Notes: generated from the letters alone by a model not told the origin. A stretch of DNA of 64,000 nucleotides from Marinobacter vulgaris (GCF_003344045.1 NZ_QFWX01000008.1:51079-115078), one strand, 5' to 3'. Numbered from the stretch's first letter, positions 8,439 to 17,561 are shown. Numbers and translations are program-made.

Positions 8439-9764
8439 CTACGGTTGTGGGCAGGCTTTTTTCACCCGCCGGGCCCGGCTCAATTCATCCTTCATGTAGG
8501 CCCCGAGGGCCTTGAGGATACCCAGATCCGTATCAACCTCTTCGCCGTCTGCCAGCCGGAAGATCTGCTGGTAGAACCAGGCCTGGCCGCCAAGCACGTT
8601 AAGCACCTTTAGCGGCACCAGCGGACTTGCCGGAGAGAAAAAGCCTCGCTGGGCAAGCCTGATGTGATCCTCGTGGCAGGCAGTCTTGTCGATACGCCCT
8701 TCGAGCAGATCCTTGGGCGTATCCGGATCCGTACAGAGCGGCCGGCCCAGACCAATTACATCGGTTTCGCCACTGCCAACCACTTCTTCCATAAAAGTCC
8801 GTGTGCGGAAGCCGCCAGTAACCATCAGCGGACAATCGCAGACTTCGCGAATCTTCTGGGCATAATCCAGGAAATAGGCCTCCCGTTTGCGAGTGCTTTC
8901 CCGCAAGGCCGGCCCCTCGCTCGCGGTGTCCGAATCACCGCTGTAACCAAGCAGCCGGGGCTGCTCGTAGGTGCCTCCGGATACCTCCAGCAAATCAACT
9001 CCCTCATCATTGAGCCAGCGCACAACGCTCACACACTCATCCAGAGTAAACCCTCCTTTACGGAAATCGTCGGAATTGAGCTTTACCGCTACCGGAAACT
9101 CCCGGCCCACGGCCGCCCGAGTTGCCCTAACGGCCTCCAGCAGGAAACGGGCGCGATTCTCCAGAGACCCGCCCCAGCGATCAGTCCTCTGGTTGGTTAC
9201 CGGAGACAGAAAAGAAGACAACAGATAGCCATGAGCCCCGTGCACCTGAACGCCGGTAAAACCCGCATCCTTGGCAACCCGGGCGACACTGGCAAAGCGC
9301 TGGATGAAGTCGAGGATTTCCCCATCCGTCAACGCCCGCGGGCGGGCATAATTACCCATCAGGGACAGTTGGACCGCCGAAGGGCCCAGTGGCTTAGTGG
9401 TGACGTATCGCGGCGACTGCCGGCCGGCATGGGAGATCTGCATCCACAGATGATTACCATTCCGGGTACCGGCATCGGCCCAGGCGCGCAGTTGAGCCAT
9501 GCCCTCGGGCTCACCCTCCGCCGGCGCCGGGTCGATAGCCACATTGCCGGGCCGCTCCAGTACCCGGCGGTCAATCATCACGTTGCCGGTAATCAGCAAT
9601 CCCGCTCCACCATCAGACCAGCGTCCGTACAGCGTTTCGTGGCGGTTGGTCGCATACAAATAATCGTCTGACAGACCTTCGGTCATCGCGGCCTTGGCGA
9701 TACGGTTGGGCAGGACAGCGCCGCAGGGAAGTTTGAGGGGTTGGGACAGGGGCGATTGGGGCAT
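8439..9764 (-). CDS. NADH:flavin oxidoreductase, old yellow enzyme family
   Basis: The 441-residue protein has the FMN-binding TIM barrel of the OYE family: SQPLKLPCGAVLPNRIAKAA at the start, WMQISHAGRQSPRY near residue 105, the active-site strand VQVHGAHGYLLSSFLSPVTN near residue 175, and PLMVTGGFRTRTFMEEVV followed by IGLGRPLCTDP toward the C-terminus. Such enzymes reduce activated C=C bonds or nitro compounds with NAD(P)H. It lies between the SRAP remnant and an IS remnant, so it may belong to a mobile or rearranged patch. The substrate cannot be told. Confidence 0.88.
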   Translation of the reverse strand: MPQSPLSQPLKLPCGAVLPNRIAKAAMTEGLSDDYLYATNRHETLYGRWSDGGAGLLITGNVMIDRRVLERPGNVAIDPAPAEGEPEGMAQLRAWADAGTRNGNHLWMQISHAGRQSPRYVTTKPLGPSAVQLSLMGNYARPRALTDGEILDFIQRFASVARVAKDAGFTGVQVHGAHGYLLSSFLSPVTNQRTDRWGGSLENRARFLLEAVRATRAAVGREFPVAVKLNSDDFRKGGFTLDECVSVVRWLNDEGVDLLEVSGGTYEQPRLLGYSGDSDTASEGPALRESTRKREAYFLDYAQKIREVCDCPLMVTGGFRTRTFMEEVVGSGETDVIGLGRPLCTDPDTPKDLLEGRIDKTACHEDHIRLAQRGFFSPASPLVPLKVLNVLGGQAWFYQQIFRLADGEEVDTDLGILKALGAYMKDELSRARRVKKACPQP

Positions 9765-9908
9765 GACATCATCCTGATAGTTGTTGATTCGTCGGCTTTC
9801 GAATCATGGCCTGCGTGTAGAATGCGTGCAATGGCGGTCGGGAACCTATTCCAGAAACTTGCCGATGGACCCAAATCCATCGCTTCAGCATTTGCTGCTG
9901 GCCACCTG

Positions 9909-10287
9909 CCCTGCGACGAGTATTCCCGTGCTCGAGCGCACCATCGGCTGGCGAGGCTACCCCCCTAAATTCCGTATGAATAACGATACCGAGCTCATCT
10001 CTGTTACGTTGGCGGATTGGGCTGAGCACCATGGCATTGCAATGGAGTTCATCAAACCAGGCACGCCTACCCAGGACTGTTATGTAGAGCGTTTCAATCG
10101 GGCTTACCGGGACAAGATTCTGAACATGTATGTCTTCCGGAATCTCACAGAAGCCCGGCAACGGACTGAATCCTGAATGACTGAATACAACGATGAACGT
10201 CCCCACGATTCACTCGAAGACCTGACGCCATCGGAATGCTTGGCGAAACACGGAGCCCACCATCATGACTCCATGGGTATGGGGTAG
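9909..10287 (+). pseudogene. IS3-family transposase (OrfB) remnant with in-frame stop
   Basis: The plus strand encodes the end of an IS3-type integrase core: VLERTIGWRGYPPKFRMNND, ISVTLADWAEHHGIAMEF, TPTQDCYVERFNRAYRDKIL. It is then interrupted by TGA at 10174-10176, where related proteins have Trp, and continues in frame as MTEYNDERPHDSLEDLTPSE to 10287. The upstream part with the first catalytic residues and OrfA is absent. The element is dead; no terminal inverted repeats are recognisable. Confidence 0.85.
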
Positions 10288-10337
10288 CAGCGCCCAAAAA
10301 GCCGGCAGTGGCCGAATGGAGCCCCTTTTCGTATGCT

Positions 10338-13300
10338 CTAACTTGTCGAGCTCAGCTTAAATATCACGCTCATTGGCGCGCTTCCCTCATGGCTTTGATA
10401 CTCGACAGGGCCATGGTAGGTGAACGGAGCAGCCTTGCCGTTGCGCAACCTGTTTTCGCGGACAAACAGGTGTATTGAGAGCCCCAGTTTTTTGTGATCG
10501 ATCAGCTCCTTTCCCCGCTTATTTTGCGGTGTGGTGGAGTTCTGGCTCTGCCAGTGAAATGTCGAATCATCAATCCAGTGATCAACGTAACGATGATCCG
10601 CACCTTTCCCCTGCTTGTTCAGTGTCACCAGCAGAATGTTGGCATTGGCGTCTTTCAAGAATACGTGACCGCTCTGCCAGTTACCGGGATTGAAGGTTTC
10701 ACCGAATAATTCGGGAATTTCTTCTCTCGGTATCTCCTGCCCCAATACCATTTCCAGAGGGTCCACAACCCCATCCAGCCGGGCAAAAGTTCGAAACTGG
10801 TCGCTTAGTTCGGGAGTAACGACGATATCTTTGTAATCTGGGTTAGCAGCCTCAAGAATGTATTCGCCATCTGACGATTTCCGCACCGTCCTCAAGAGAT
10901 ACTGGGTGTCACCGGCCTCATCAAGCCGTTCAATAGCGAGCGTATTACCGGTAATAGATCCGGCCTGGTCCGGATTTATTTGCTCAAGCAATAAATAGTC
11001 GCCATCTTGAACTGGGTGTTTCCCTCCATTCATGGAATCGCCCGAAGCCCGGGCAATAAAATGGCGGTTTGGCTCTATTCGACCATGCCCCATTCCGATA
11101 GACCTGTATTCGGGCTCCTCCGCCTGACTATTTTTGAAGTGACCACATGCAATTCTAAGTGATGGAAAATACGGCAGCTCAGTTCCCATAGGCGTCATTG
11201 GCACTACATTTTCTGGAGGAGACTGGATTTCTTTGGCTGAGTGGCGCGCCTCATAGGAAGCCAGGCGATAATCAATCAGCTCCTGCACCATTTCCTCAAA
11301 GGTTTTAACCTGACCCGTGCCCAGTGAAATAACCGGTTTAAATTTATCACCTTCGATCCGGAAAATGGGGGGCGACTTGTTTATCCAATGATCGACGGGG
11401 TTTTTCTTCCAGTACCGCTGCCATTGCTGCGATGAACCATCAACGCCTTTTACCGAATCGGCGAGCTCCTGATACAACCTCGGTCTGCGTTTTAGTATTT
11501 GCCAAGATTCTTTCGCCAATTCCGGAAGCTTGGGCGCACTCCGCCAGCCACCCGACTGCTGGAACGCATCCAGCAAAATCATCTTGAATGACTTGGTCAT
11601 GGAAGTGGTCTCAACTTCCATCAGGAAGCTTTCCTGGCTCGCCAGAAGTTCCGCCTCAATATCAGTGAGGTCATCCATGTCCCGCACGAGTCCGAACCAG
11701 CCACCATGCTGCTTTCGGGTTTTCGTGATACTAGCCCCAAAGTGGTAATACTCGGTGAGCGTTGGACGGCGACCAAGCGTGTCTTTTAAAGCTTGATAGT
11801 CTTTTTCAGCGCCGTTCTGGTCCAGCCCCTTCAGGAATTCGATGACTTCCAAGTCGTAATTGATAAAACAGCCATCCGGCAAGTTCAGCTGGTGCTTCTC
11901 AGCTTTACGGCCGAATTCCGCCAGTTGCCGGTGGTTCATCGCCTGGCCAATCAAAGCCTGGGGTTTATGCAGAAAGCTTTGGTGGTTGCCCACAAAATCC
12001 AGAATCACCAGCCTGTCTTTGCCCGTTGCCGTACTTTTCCGAAGACCCCGGCCGATTTGTTGGAGAAACAAAATCTTTGATTCTGTCGGGCGCAGCAGCA
12101 ATACGGTATCGATGGCGGGTATATCGACACCCTCGTTGAACAGATCTACGGAGAAAACCACATCTAGCTGACCATCCTGCAAGCGTTCCAGCGCTTCACC
12201 GCGAGACATCTCAGATTCACCGTGGACAGCGGCAGCCCTGACTCCGTGTTTCGCAAACTGACTTGCCATGAAATCGGCATGTGCCCGTGACACACAAAAT
12301 GCCAAGGTTCGGCTCTGCTTATGTTGTCGCCATATTCTCAATGCGTGCCGTGCACGCGCCAGCGTCGCCAGCTTATTGGCCAGCAGGTTGGGATCGAACT
12401 TTCCGTTACGCCAGGGAATCTCATAGTAATCGACGGTATCGTCATAAATTCCGTAGTAGTGAAACGGCACCAGAAAATTGCCCTTCACGCCGTCAAACAA
12501 CGGATATTCAAACACCAGGTTGTCATCACATAACGAGAAGATATCGGAGCGGTCGGTACGATCAGGGGTCGCCGTTAACCCGAGCAGAAATTGCGGTGCG
12601 AAATAACTCAAAAGCTGGTGATAAACAGGCGCTGCGGCGTGATGAAATTCATCAACCACGACGTAATCGAAGTGCTGCGGGCTGAAGCGTCCCAGATGCA
12701 TTTCTTTGCCAAGCGTTTGAACCGAAGCACAGAGGATATCTACCGTTCGGTCTCGCTGCTTACCCATGTAAAATCCGACACGGCTATCTGGCTTAATTCG
12801 CAAATAAGTCTCAGCCGCCTGATAGAGAATCTCCTCCCGATGCGCAACGAAAAGAATCCGCCTTGCGCCCATTTGCACGGCGTCAAAGGCGGACAGCCAG
12901 GTCTTACCCAGACCTGTTGCCAGTACAACCAAACCTCTGCAATAGCCGTCTTGGCGAGTCTGATCCAGGGCTTCCAACGCCTCCTTCTGAACATCATTCG
13001 GAGTCGGTACTTCCTGTTTCTCGTCGCTGCCTGGTTCCATTGACTGAGCCGGCGGTTTTCTGCGTTGCTCGTATTCATCAATCCATTGGTCAGTAAGTTG
13101 AGCAACATTTGAATGCCGAAAAAGTTCTTCAAACCGGCTGGCAGCCTCGAGGTATCCTGAGTCCGGAGGAAAATCGACCTGGTAATTCCACTCCAACCCG
13201 TCCTGAAGCGCCTGCCGACTGATATTACTGGAACCAATAAACGCCCTGCCCCACATTTGCCGATGTTCTGCATAACCGGCAAAAAGATAGGCTTTTAGAT

Positions 13301-14186
13301 GAAAGCTACTGCCTTTGCTTTGATAGATACGCACCTGCGCACCATGGTCGCGCAACAGAAGAAGCTTTCGAAGCGCTTCGGTGTCGGTAATATCCAGATA
13401 ATCACTGGTAAGGATGCGGAGGCGGGCTGGATCAGGTTTTCGCTGCAGAGCGCTCACCAAATCAGGAAAGAGAAGATTCAGACCAGTGGTTTTTACAAAG
13501 GCTACCGCCATATCAACCTGATCAGCAGCTTTAATCGACTGGCACAATTTGGGCAAAAAATGATGTTCTTTGCCGCCCGTGGTGAGCTTCTCGTGGGTCG
13601 CAGGTGCCTTGGTCAACAGAATGTTTAACCACTGCTCATTTCTATTCGGGCGCTGGTCATCAGTGCGCCACATACGACAAGCTTCCAACTCTGTGAGGCC
13701 CTGGATCCACTGCTGAGCAATCGATTCATCTGCATCTGTGAAATGCCGCCCTTTATCATTGCGCTCACCCTTTCCAACCTTAAAGCTCATGTAGAGGGCA
13801 CCGTCCGGTTTTAAAGCACCCCACAACAGGGCAATAGCTTCCGGCACCTGATCAACAGGCAGGTGCAACAGGCTGGCACATGCCCATATTGCGTCGTAGG
13901 TATTGGTTTCGTTGATCTCTGCGAAAGATCGGTGCTGAATAGACAAACCAGTCTTTTGACGGGCAAGATCGACAACCGCGTTGGACCCATCAAATGCGGA
14001 AACACGATATCCTTTCTCTTTGAAGAACAACGCATCCCGGCCAGAGCCACAGCCGGCATCCAGAATATGGCCACCCTCGACAATTTGCGGAAGAAATTCT
14101 TGGTAAAGCTTGTCCATGCTGACCTCAAACGTCGATTCTACAAACGCATCGGCATTGCTGTTGTAATAGGCCAGCGTGTCCTTCAT
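10338..14186 (-). CDS. Five-module fusion: SAM methyltransferase, PLD nuclease, SF2 helicase, S24-like domain, DUF3427
   Basis: This 1282-residue protein joins distinct modules. Residues 1-195 are a class I methyltransferase (HILDAGCGSGRDALFF at 40-55) of the small-molecule/TehB type, without an NPPY or DPPW DNA-methylase motif. Residues 200-375 are a PLD-type nuclease with HLK (296-298) and FIGSSNIS (316-323). Residues 395-760 are a helicase with ATGLGKT (423-429), DEFHH (512-516), LTATPDR (537-543) and QQIGRGLRK (709-717). Residues 1000-1140 resemble an S24/LexA-type domain with SGDSMNGG (1048-1055). Residues 1150-1282 match DUF3427 (HWQSQN, LSIHLFVREN). PLD-helicase-DUF3427 proteins are known and suspected in defence; the fused methyltransferase is unusual. 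It may act in nucleic-acid restriction or repair, but no function is shown. Confidence 0.85.
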   Translation of the reverse strand: MKDTLAYYNSNADAFVESTFEVSMDKLYQEFLPQIVEGGHILDAGCGSGRDALFFKEKGYRVSAFDGSNAVVDLARQKTGLSIQHRSFAEINETNTYDAIWACASLLHLPVDQVPEAIALLWGALKPDGALYMSFKVGKGERNDKGRHFTDADESIAQQWIQGLTELEACRMWRTDDQRPNRNEQWLNILLTKAPATHEKLTTGGKEHHFLPKLCQSIKAADQVDMAVAFVKTTGLNLLFPDLVSALQRKPDPARLRILTSDYLDITDTEALRKLLLLRDHGAQVRIYQSKGSSFHLKAYLFAGYAEHRQMWGRAFIGSSNISRQALQDGLEWNYQVDFPPDSGYLEAASRFEELFRHSNVAQLTDQWIDEYEQRRKPPAQSMEPGSDEKQEVPTPNDVQKEALEALDQTRQDGYCRGLVVLATGLGKTWLSAFDAVQMGARRILFVAHREEILYQAAETYLRIKPDSRVGFYMGKQRDRTVDILCASVQTLGKEMHLGRFSPQHFDYVVVDEFHHAAAPVYHQLLSYFAPQFLLGLTATPDRTDRSDIFSLCDDNLVFEYPLFDGVKGNFLVPFHYYGIYDDTVDYYEIPWRNGKFDPNLLANKLATLARARHALRIWRQHKQSRTLAFCVSRAHADFMASQFAKHGVRAAAVHGESEMSRGEALERLQDGQLDVVFSVDLFNEGVDIPAIDTVLLLRPTESKILFLQQIGRGLRKSTATGKDRLVILDFVGNHQSFLHKPQALIGQAMNHRQLAEFGRKAEKHQLNLPDGCFINYDLEVIEFLKGLDQNGAEKDYQALKDTLGRRPTLTEYYHFGASITKTRKQHGGWFGLVRDMDDLTDIEAELLASQESFLMEVETTSMTKSFKMILLDAFQQSGGWRSAPKLPELAKESWQILKRRPRLYQELADSVKGVDGSSQQWQRYWKKNPVDHWINKSPPIFRIEGDKFKPVISLGTGQVKTFEEMVQELIDYRLASYEARHSAKEIQSPPENVVPMTPMGTELPYFPSLRIACGHFKNSQAEEPEYRSIGMGHGRIEPNRHFIARASGDSMNGGKHPVQDGDYLLLEQINPDQAGSITGNTLAIERLDEAGDTQYLLRTVRKSSDGEYILEAANPDYKDIVVTPELSDQFRTFARLDGVVDPLEMVLGQEIPREEIPELFGETFNPGNWQSGHVFLKDANANILLVTLNKQGKGADHRYVDHWIDDSTFHWQSQNSTTPQNKRGKELIDHKKLGLSIHLFVRENRLRNGKAAPFTYHGPVEYQSHEGSAPMSVIFKLSSTS

Positions 14187-14465
14187 CAGGTAATTTCCCT
14201 ACAACTTATTCTTGTTAGATAAGATTTTAGCCAGGCTACCAGGCGGGCGAGTCGACGCCAAGCAAGTACACTTTGAGTTGTCTCCGAAGGACTATGATTT
14301 AATGACGGATTCCGCATCCGATGCTGAAGAGTGTATTACTGGTGACCTGCCAAACCGCCATTTTCGACCTGAGCCCGGTGCTGCGTTACCCCATCAAGCT
14401 TTCTGTGAGCCGATGGGGTTTTGAGCGTCTGACCATTTAAGTGGTGGTTTGGTCAAACCCAGGCG

Positions 14466-14664
14466 GCGATTAATCAGCCGGCAAAAGTTCTGCCTCGCCA
14501 ACTCGCTCAAGATTCTGGACCCCCTTCACAGGCTCGCAGACCAGGGGGGCGGGAATGTGAGTTTTCATGAGGCCCTGAAATGCCTCAACCTGGTGAAAAT
14601 CCGGATCCAGCCACATATCAAAGTCACCGGAGCGCAGCATCAACGGGATGCTTTTAGGATGAAT
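14466..14664. repeat. Direct repeat copy B (3' end of intact SRAP gene)
   Basis: This is the counterpart of 8058-8256, same orientation, no gaps. It is the end of the complete SRAP gene and so is presumably the source copy. Confidence 0.85.
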
Positions 14665-15135
14665 GTGGCTGAATCTTGGATGCGGCGGCAGTGTGATCAC
14701 CGTGAAAGAATTGACGGTCTCATCTTCAAAATGCCAGGTCTGCCACAAACCGGCCAGCGCCGTAGCTTCGTTCTGCGGGTGAATATTGTAGACCTGTTTG
14801 CCCTTCCACTCATGGAAAGCACTGACCGGGATGATGCAGCGTTTGCCGGGATAGACTTTCTTCCAGAGCGGGCTGCTGGTAAGACGATCACTTCGGGCGT
14901 TGAAGGTCTGAAATTTGGGGTTGGGCCGGACTCCGTAGCCTTGAGGGCGAGGTTCTATCAGCAACGACCAGATACCCGGGAGCAGGTACCGATCACCGGC
15001 GGCTTCCATCACGAACTCACCGATGCCGCCAGGCGGAACATTATGCTGAGGCCGGGGTGTGACGCCAGGCAGACCGAGCTGCTCCATCAGCGTTTGGACT
15101 TCGGGTGAGTCTGTTACGTTGTAGCGACCGCACAT
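14470..15135 (-). CDS. SRAP/HMCES-family abasic-site DNA-protein crosslinking protein (YedK-like)
   Basis: The 221-residue protein has the SRAP hallmarks: MCGRYN with the catalytic Cys2 exposed after Met removal, Asn79 in TFNARSD, Glu109 in FHEWKG and His159 in HIHPKS. SRAP proteins covalently cap abasic sites in single-stranded DNA and are linked to the SOS response. The start has an excellent AAGGAGG ribosome-binding site 9 bases upstream. It lies 76 bases downstream of umuC on the same strand, so it probably belongs to the LexA-controlled umuDC unit. Confidence 0.93.
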   Translation of the reverse strand: MCGRYNVTDSPEVQTLMEQLGLPGVTPRPQHNVPPGGIGEFVMEAAGDRYLLPGIWSLLIEPRPQGYGVRPNPKFQTFNARSDRLTSSPLWKKVYPGKRCIIPVSAFHEWKGKQVYNIHPQNEATALAGLWQTWHFEDETVNSFTVITLPPHPRFSHIHPKSIPLMLRSGDFDMWLDPDFHQVEAFQGLMKTHIPAPLVCEPVKGVQNLERVGEAELLPAD

Positions 15136-15211
15136 AAACCTGCACCTCCTTCAAACATCTCGATAAACGCTGCGCTTCCAGATTACTCTCGGTACCCAAA
15201 GGTTACGAGTT

Positions 15212-16495
15212 TCAACGAACTTCGGGCAACTGGGACCAATTCGTGGTGTACGCCGGCGACAGGTGTTCCCTGCGCATGACATAGGCCGCTGGGCCAGCCT
15301 CCCGGGCCATACAGATCGTGGCCCGCGATTTGCGGTTGATCTCATCCATCACCGCCATCAGGCGTGCAGACCGTTCACCTTTACCGTCGTTAGCCGAAGA
15401 CAGGTCAAACATATCTCGCTGAAGCCCGGTTTCGTCCACCAACTCACTGAGCATAATGCCCGCTTTGGCATAGTCGTAACCTGCACGATACATTGACCGA
15501 AGCTGGGTCAGCGCCTGCTGCACAATTACCCGGGAGTCCTGAGTAGCACTCACCAGCCGCACCGAGGCGCTTTTGGAATATTGGGGAACGTCCGCCCGAA
15601 ACGGGTTGGTCCGGACGAACACCATCAGCTCACCTGCATACTGCCGGCCGCCCCGAAGTTTTCCAGTGGCTCTGTTAGCAAAGTGAGAAACAGCCTCTTC
15701 CAGATCCGATAAGGCTTGAAGAGGCTGACCAAACGACCGGGAGCACATGATTTGCTTCTTGGGTGGTGGCGCGTCATCCCAGGGAAGACATGGAACACCA
15801 TTAAGCTCCCGAGCGGTTCGTTCCAATACCACAGAAAACCGCTTTCGCAGCGTAGCCAAATCCGTGTCGGCCAGTTGTAGTGCGGTGACAATGCCCAGAG
15901 CCTGGAGCTTGGCGGAGAGTTTGCGCCCCACGCCCCAGACTTCCTCGACCGGCACCCGTGCCAACAGTCTTCGCTGCCTGGCCGCGTCCGTCAGGTCAAC
16001 TACACCGCCTGTCGCCCGGTATTTCTTGGCTGCGTAATTGGCGAGTTTGGCCAGTGTTCGGGTGGGCGCAATACCAACGCACACCGGCAAGCCTACGTTT
16101 TGGTAAACGATGTCCTTAATCTGCCGCCCGAAGTCTTCAAAGGCCACCACCCGGTCAATGCCGGTAAGATCTAGAAAGGCTTCATCAATGGAATAAATAT
16201 CCACTCTGGGGGCCAGGGATTCCAGTGTGACCATCACCCGTCGGCTCATATCGCCATACAGCGTGTAGTTCGAAGAAAATACTTCGATGCCGTATTGGTG
16301 GATTTCCGTTGTTATATGATGCACGGGTACACCCATTTTAATGCCCAGCGCTTTGGCTTCCTTCGAGCGTGCGACCACGCAACCGTCGTTGTTGGAGAGC
16401 ACAACGACCGGCGTTTCCCGCAGATCCGGACGAAATAACTTCTCGCAGGAAGCGTAGAAATTATTGCAGTCAACGAGCGCATAAACCTGCTTCAC
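15212..16495 (-). CDS. umuC: DNA polymerase V catalytic subunit UmuC (Y-family)
   Basis: The 427-residue protein begins MKQVYALVDCNNFYASCEKL with the Y-family metal-binding Asp and steric-gate region, has the second catalytic motif SIDEAFLDL near residue 105, helix-hairpin-helix-type sequence around LARVPVEEVWGVGRKLSAKL, and LQRDMFDL near the C-terminus as a possible beta-clamp-binding motif. Length equals typical UmuC (about 420). With processed UmuD it forms the translesion polymerase Pol V. It follows umuD on the minus strand with a 49-base gap. Confidence 0.96.
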   Translation of the reverse strand: MKQVYALVDCNNFYASCEKLFRPDLRETPVVVLSNNDGCVVARSKEAKALGIKMGVPVHHITTEIHQYGIEVFSSNYTLYGDMSRRVMVTLESLAPRVDIYSIDEAFLDLTGIDRVVAFEDFGRQIKDIVYQNVGLPVCVGIAPTRTLAKLANYAAKKYRATGGVVDLTDAARQRRLLARVPVEEVWGVGRKLSAKLQALGIVTALQLADTDLATLRKRFSVVLERTARELNGVPCLPWDDAPPPKKQIMCSRSFGQPLQALSDLEEAVSHFANRATGKLRGGRQYAGELMVFVRTNPFRADVPQYSKSASVRLVSATQDSRVIVQQALTQLRSMYRAGYDYAKAGIMLSELVDETGLQRDMFDLSSANDGKGERSARLMAVMDEINRKSRATICMAREAGPAAYVMRREHLSPAYTTNWSQLPEVR

Positions 16496-16544
16496 CCGGC
16501 TTGATCCTGTTCCCGATAACTGTCGGTTGCCGACAGTTTTCCTG

Positions 16545-16988
16545 TCATGAGCTCACTCCCCGCTTGAGCGAACGCACGACATTGGTCACGACACCAAACA
16601 CTTCCAGCACCATATCAGCGTCAATGATCATCGGCTGATAGGCCGGGTTTCTGGGTAAAAGCCGGACTGGTGGTGGCGTCAGGTGAAGCTGCTTCACTGT
16701 CATTTCCGATTCCAGGCTGGCGATGATGATATCCCCGTGTTTGGCCCTGAGAGACCGATCCACCACCAGCACATCCTCCGGCAGGATGCCGGCCTCCACC
16801 ATCGACTCGCCCTGCACTCGCACGAAAAACGTCGAGGCGGGGTGTTGAATACACAGCTCGTTCAGATCGAGGGTTTTTTCGACGTAATCCTCCGCCGGCG
16901 AAGGAAAGCCAGCCGAAACCCGCTCCAGAAACAGCGGTATGTTCAGTCGTGAGAAGGACGCGTAGTCACCAAGAAGAATGCAGGGCAT
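16545..16988 (-). CDS. umuD: UmuD, self-cleaving Pol V subunit (S24 family)
   Basis: The 147-residue protein has the UmuD cleavage region VSAGFPSPAEDY, with the expected cut between Ala26 and Gly27. The catalytic pair is Ser62 in QGESM and Lys99 in MTVKQL, two residues later than in E. coli UmuD. RecA-stimulated cleavage yields UmuD', which activates UmuC. The LexA box just upstream puts the pair under SOS control. Confidence 0.95.
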   Translation of the reverse strand: MPCILLGDYASFSRLNIPLFLERVSAGFPSPAEDYVEKTLDLNELCIQHPASTFFVRVQGESMVEAGILPEDVLVVDRSLRAKHGDIIIASLESEMTVKQLHLTPPPVRLLPRNPAYQPMIIDADMVLEVFGVVTNVVRSLKRGVSS

Positions 16989-17001
16989 GCTTTACACCGA
17001 A

Positions 17002-17021
17002 TACTGGTTGAATATACAGTA
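17002..17021 (-). promoter_or_regulatory. LexA box (SOS operator) of umuDC
   Basis: The palindrome TACTGGTTGAATATACAGTA contains CTG-N10-CAG at 17004-17019, an exact fit to the gammaproteobacterial LexA core. It ends 13 bases before the umuD start codon on the minus strand. Confidence 0.9.
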
Positions 17022-17118
17022 TTTTGGAGAGCAAACTCCGTCGGGTCAACCCGGGGACGAGAACCATCATCTATACTCAGCGTAATGCAGACTGCCAGGA
17101 TTGGCAGAAGGGGGCTGT

Positions 17119-17271
17119 ATGAAAAGTGTGTTACTCATGTTTATCGGTGGACTGATGGGCGGCATGATCGGACCAGTGGCAGCGTTGGTCGGTGCCACTG
17201 GAGGGTTTCTGATTGGGAGCTTAAGTTGCGCCTCAATCGACACGCCTGGTCAGCAACATGATCCCGAATAA
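17119..17271 (+). CDS. Small glycine-rich membrane protein (50 residues), putative
   Basis: An ATG at 17119 preceded by AGAAGGGGG at good distance opens a 50-codon frame, MKSVLLMFIGGLMGGMIGPV at the start and QQHDPE at the end. Most of it is hydrophobic with GG and GxxxG spacing, so it may be a glycine-zipper-like membrane peptide. It is divergent from umuD and shares the LexA-containing intergenic region. No family recognised; the frame could be chance. Confidence 0.45.
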   Translation: MKSVLLMFIGGLMGGMIGPVAALVGATGGFLIGSLSCASIDTPGQQHDPE

Positions 17272-17561
17272 GCTCCAAAGCCTCATCCATAAGTGGCATG
17301 GTCACACAGTTGCGCGGCTGCGGTTGGCTTGACCTTGACCCCGTTTCAGTACCGCTCATTATCAGAAAAATCCGGCGTGTCTGGTGGGCTTGAGCGTCCG
17401 CCTCTCAAGCAATCATTTTCTTGTTCGAAATTTGGGCTGGGCCTACTATTGAATTAATGGCGATCAATCGACATCCCTCGGGCAGACATGCACCGGGCGG
17501 GCGGTCCTGTTGATTAACAGGGATACGTAAAAACCTAAATTCATGCCAGGACACAAAACCC

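Noticed and set aside
9769..10206. Minus-strand frame opposite the IS remnant
   Set aside because: The plus strand clearly encodes the transposase remnant; the minus frame has no recognisable content.
10338..14186. Reading the fusion protein as a classical type I or IIG restriction-modification enzyme
   Set aside because: The methyltransferase part has the DAGCGSGR motif of small-molecule methylases and lacks an N6-adenine or C5-cytosine DNA-methylase motif; no specificity subunit is nearby.
14212..14424. Small plus-strand frame between the fusion gene and SRAP
   Set aside because: No ribosome-binding site of note, no family, overlaps the promoter region of the fusion gene; composition looks random.
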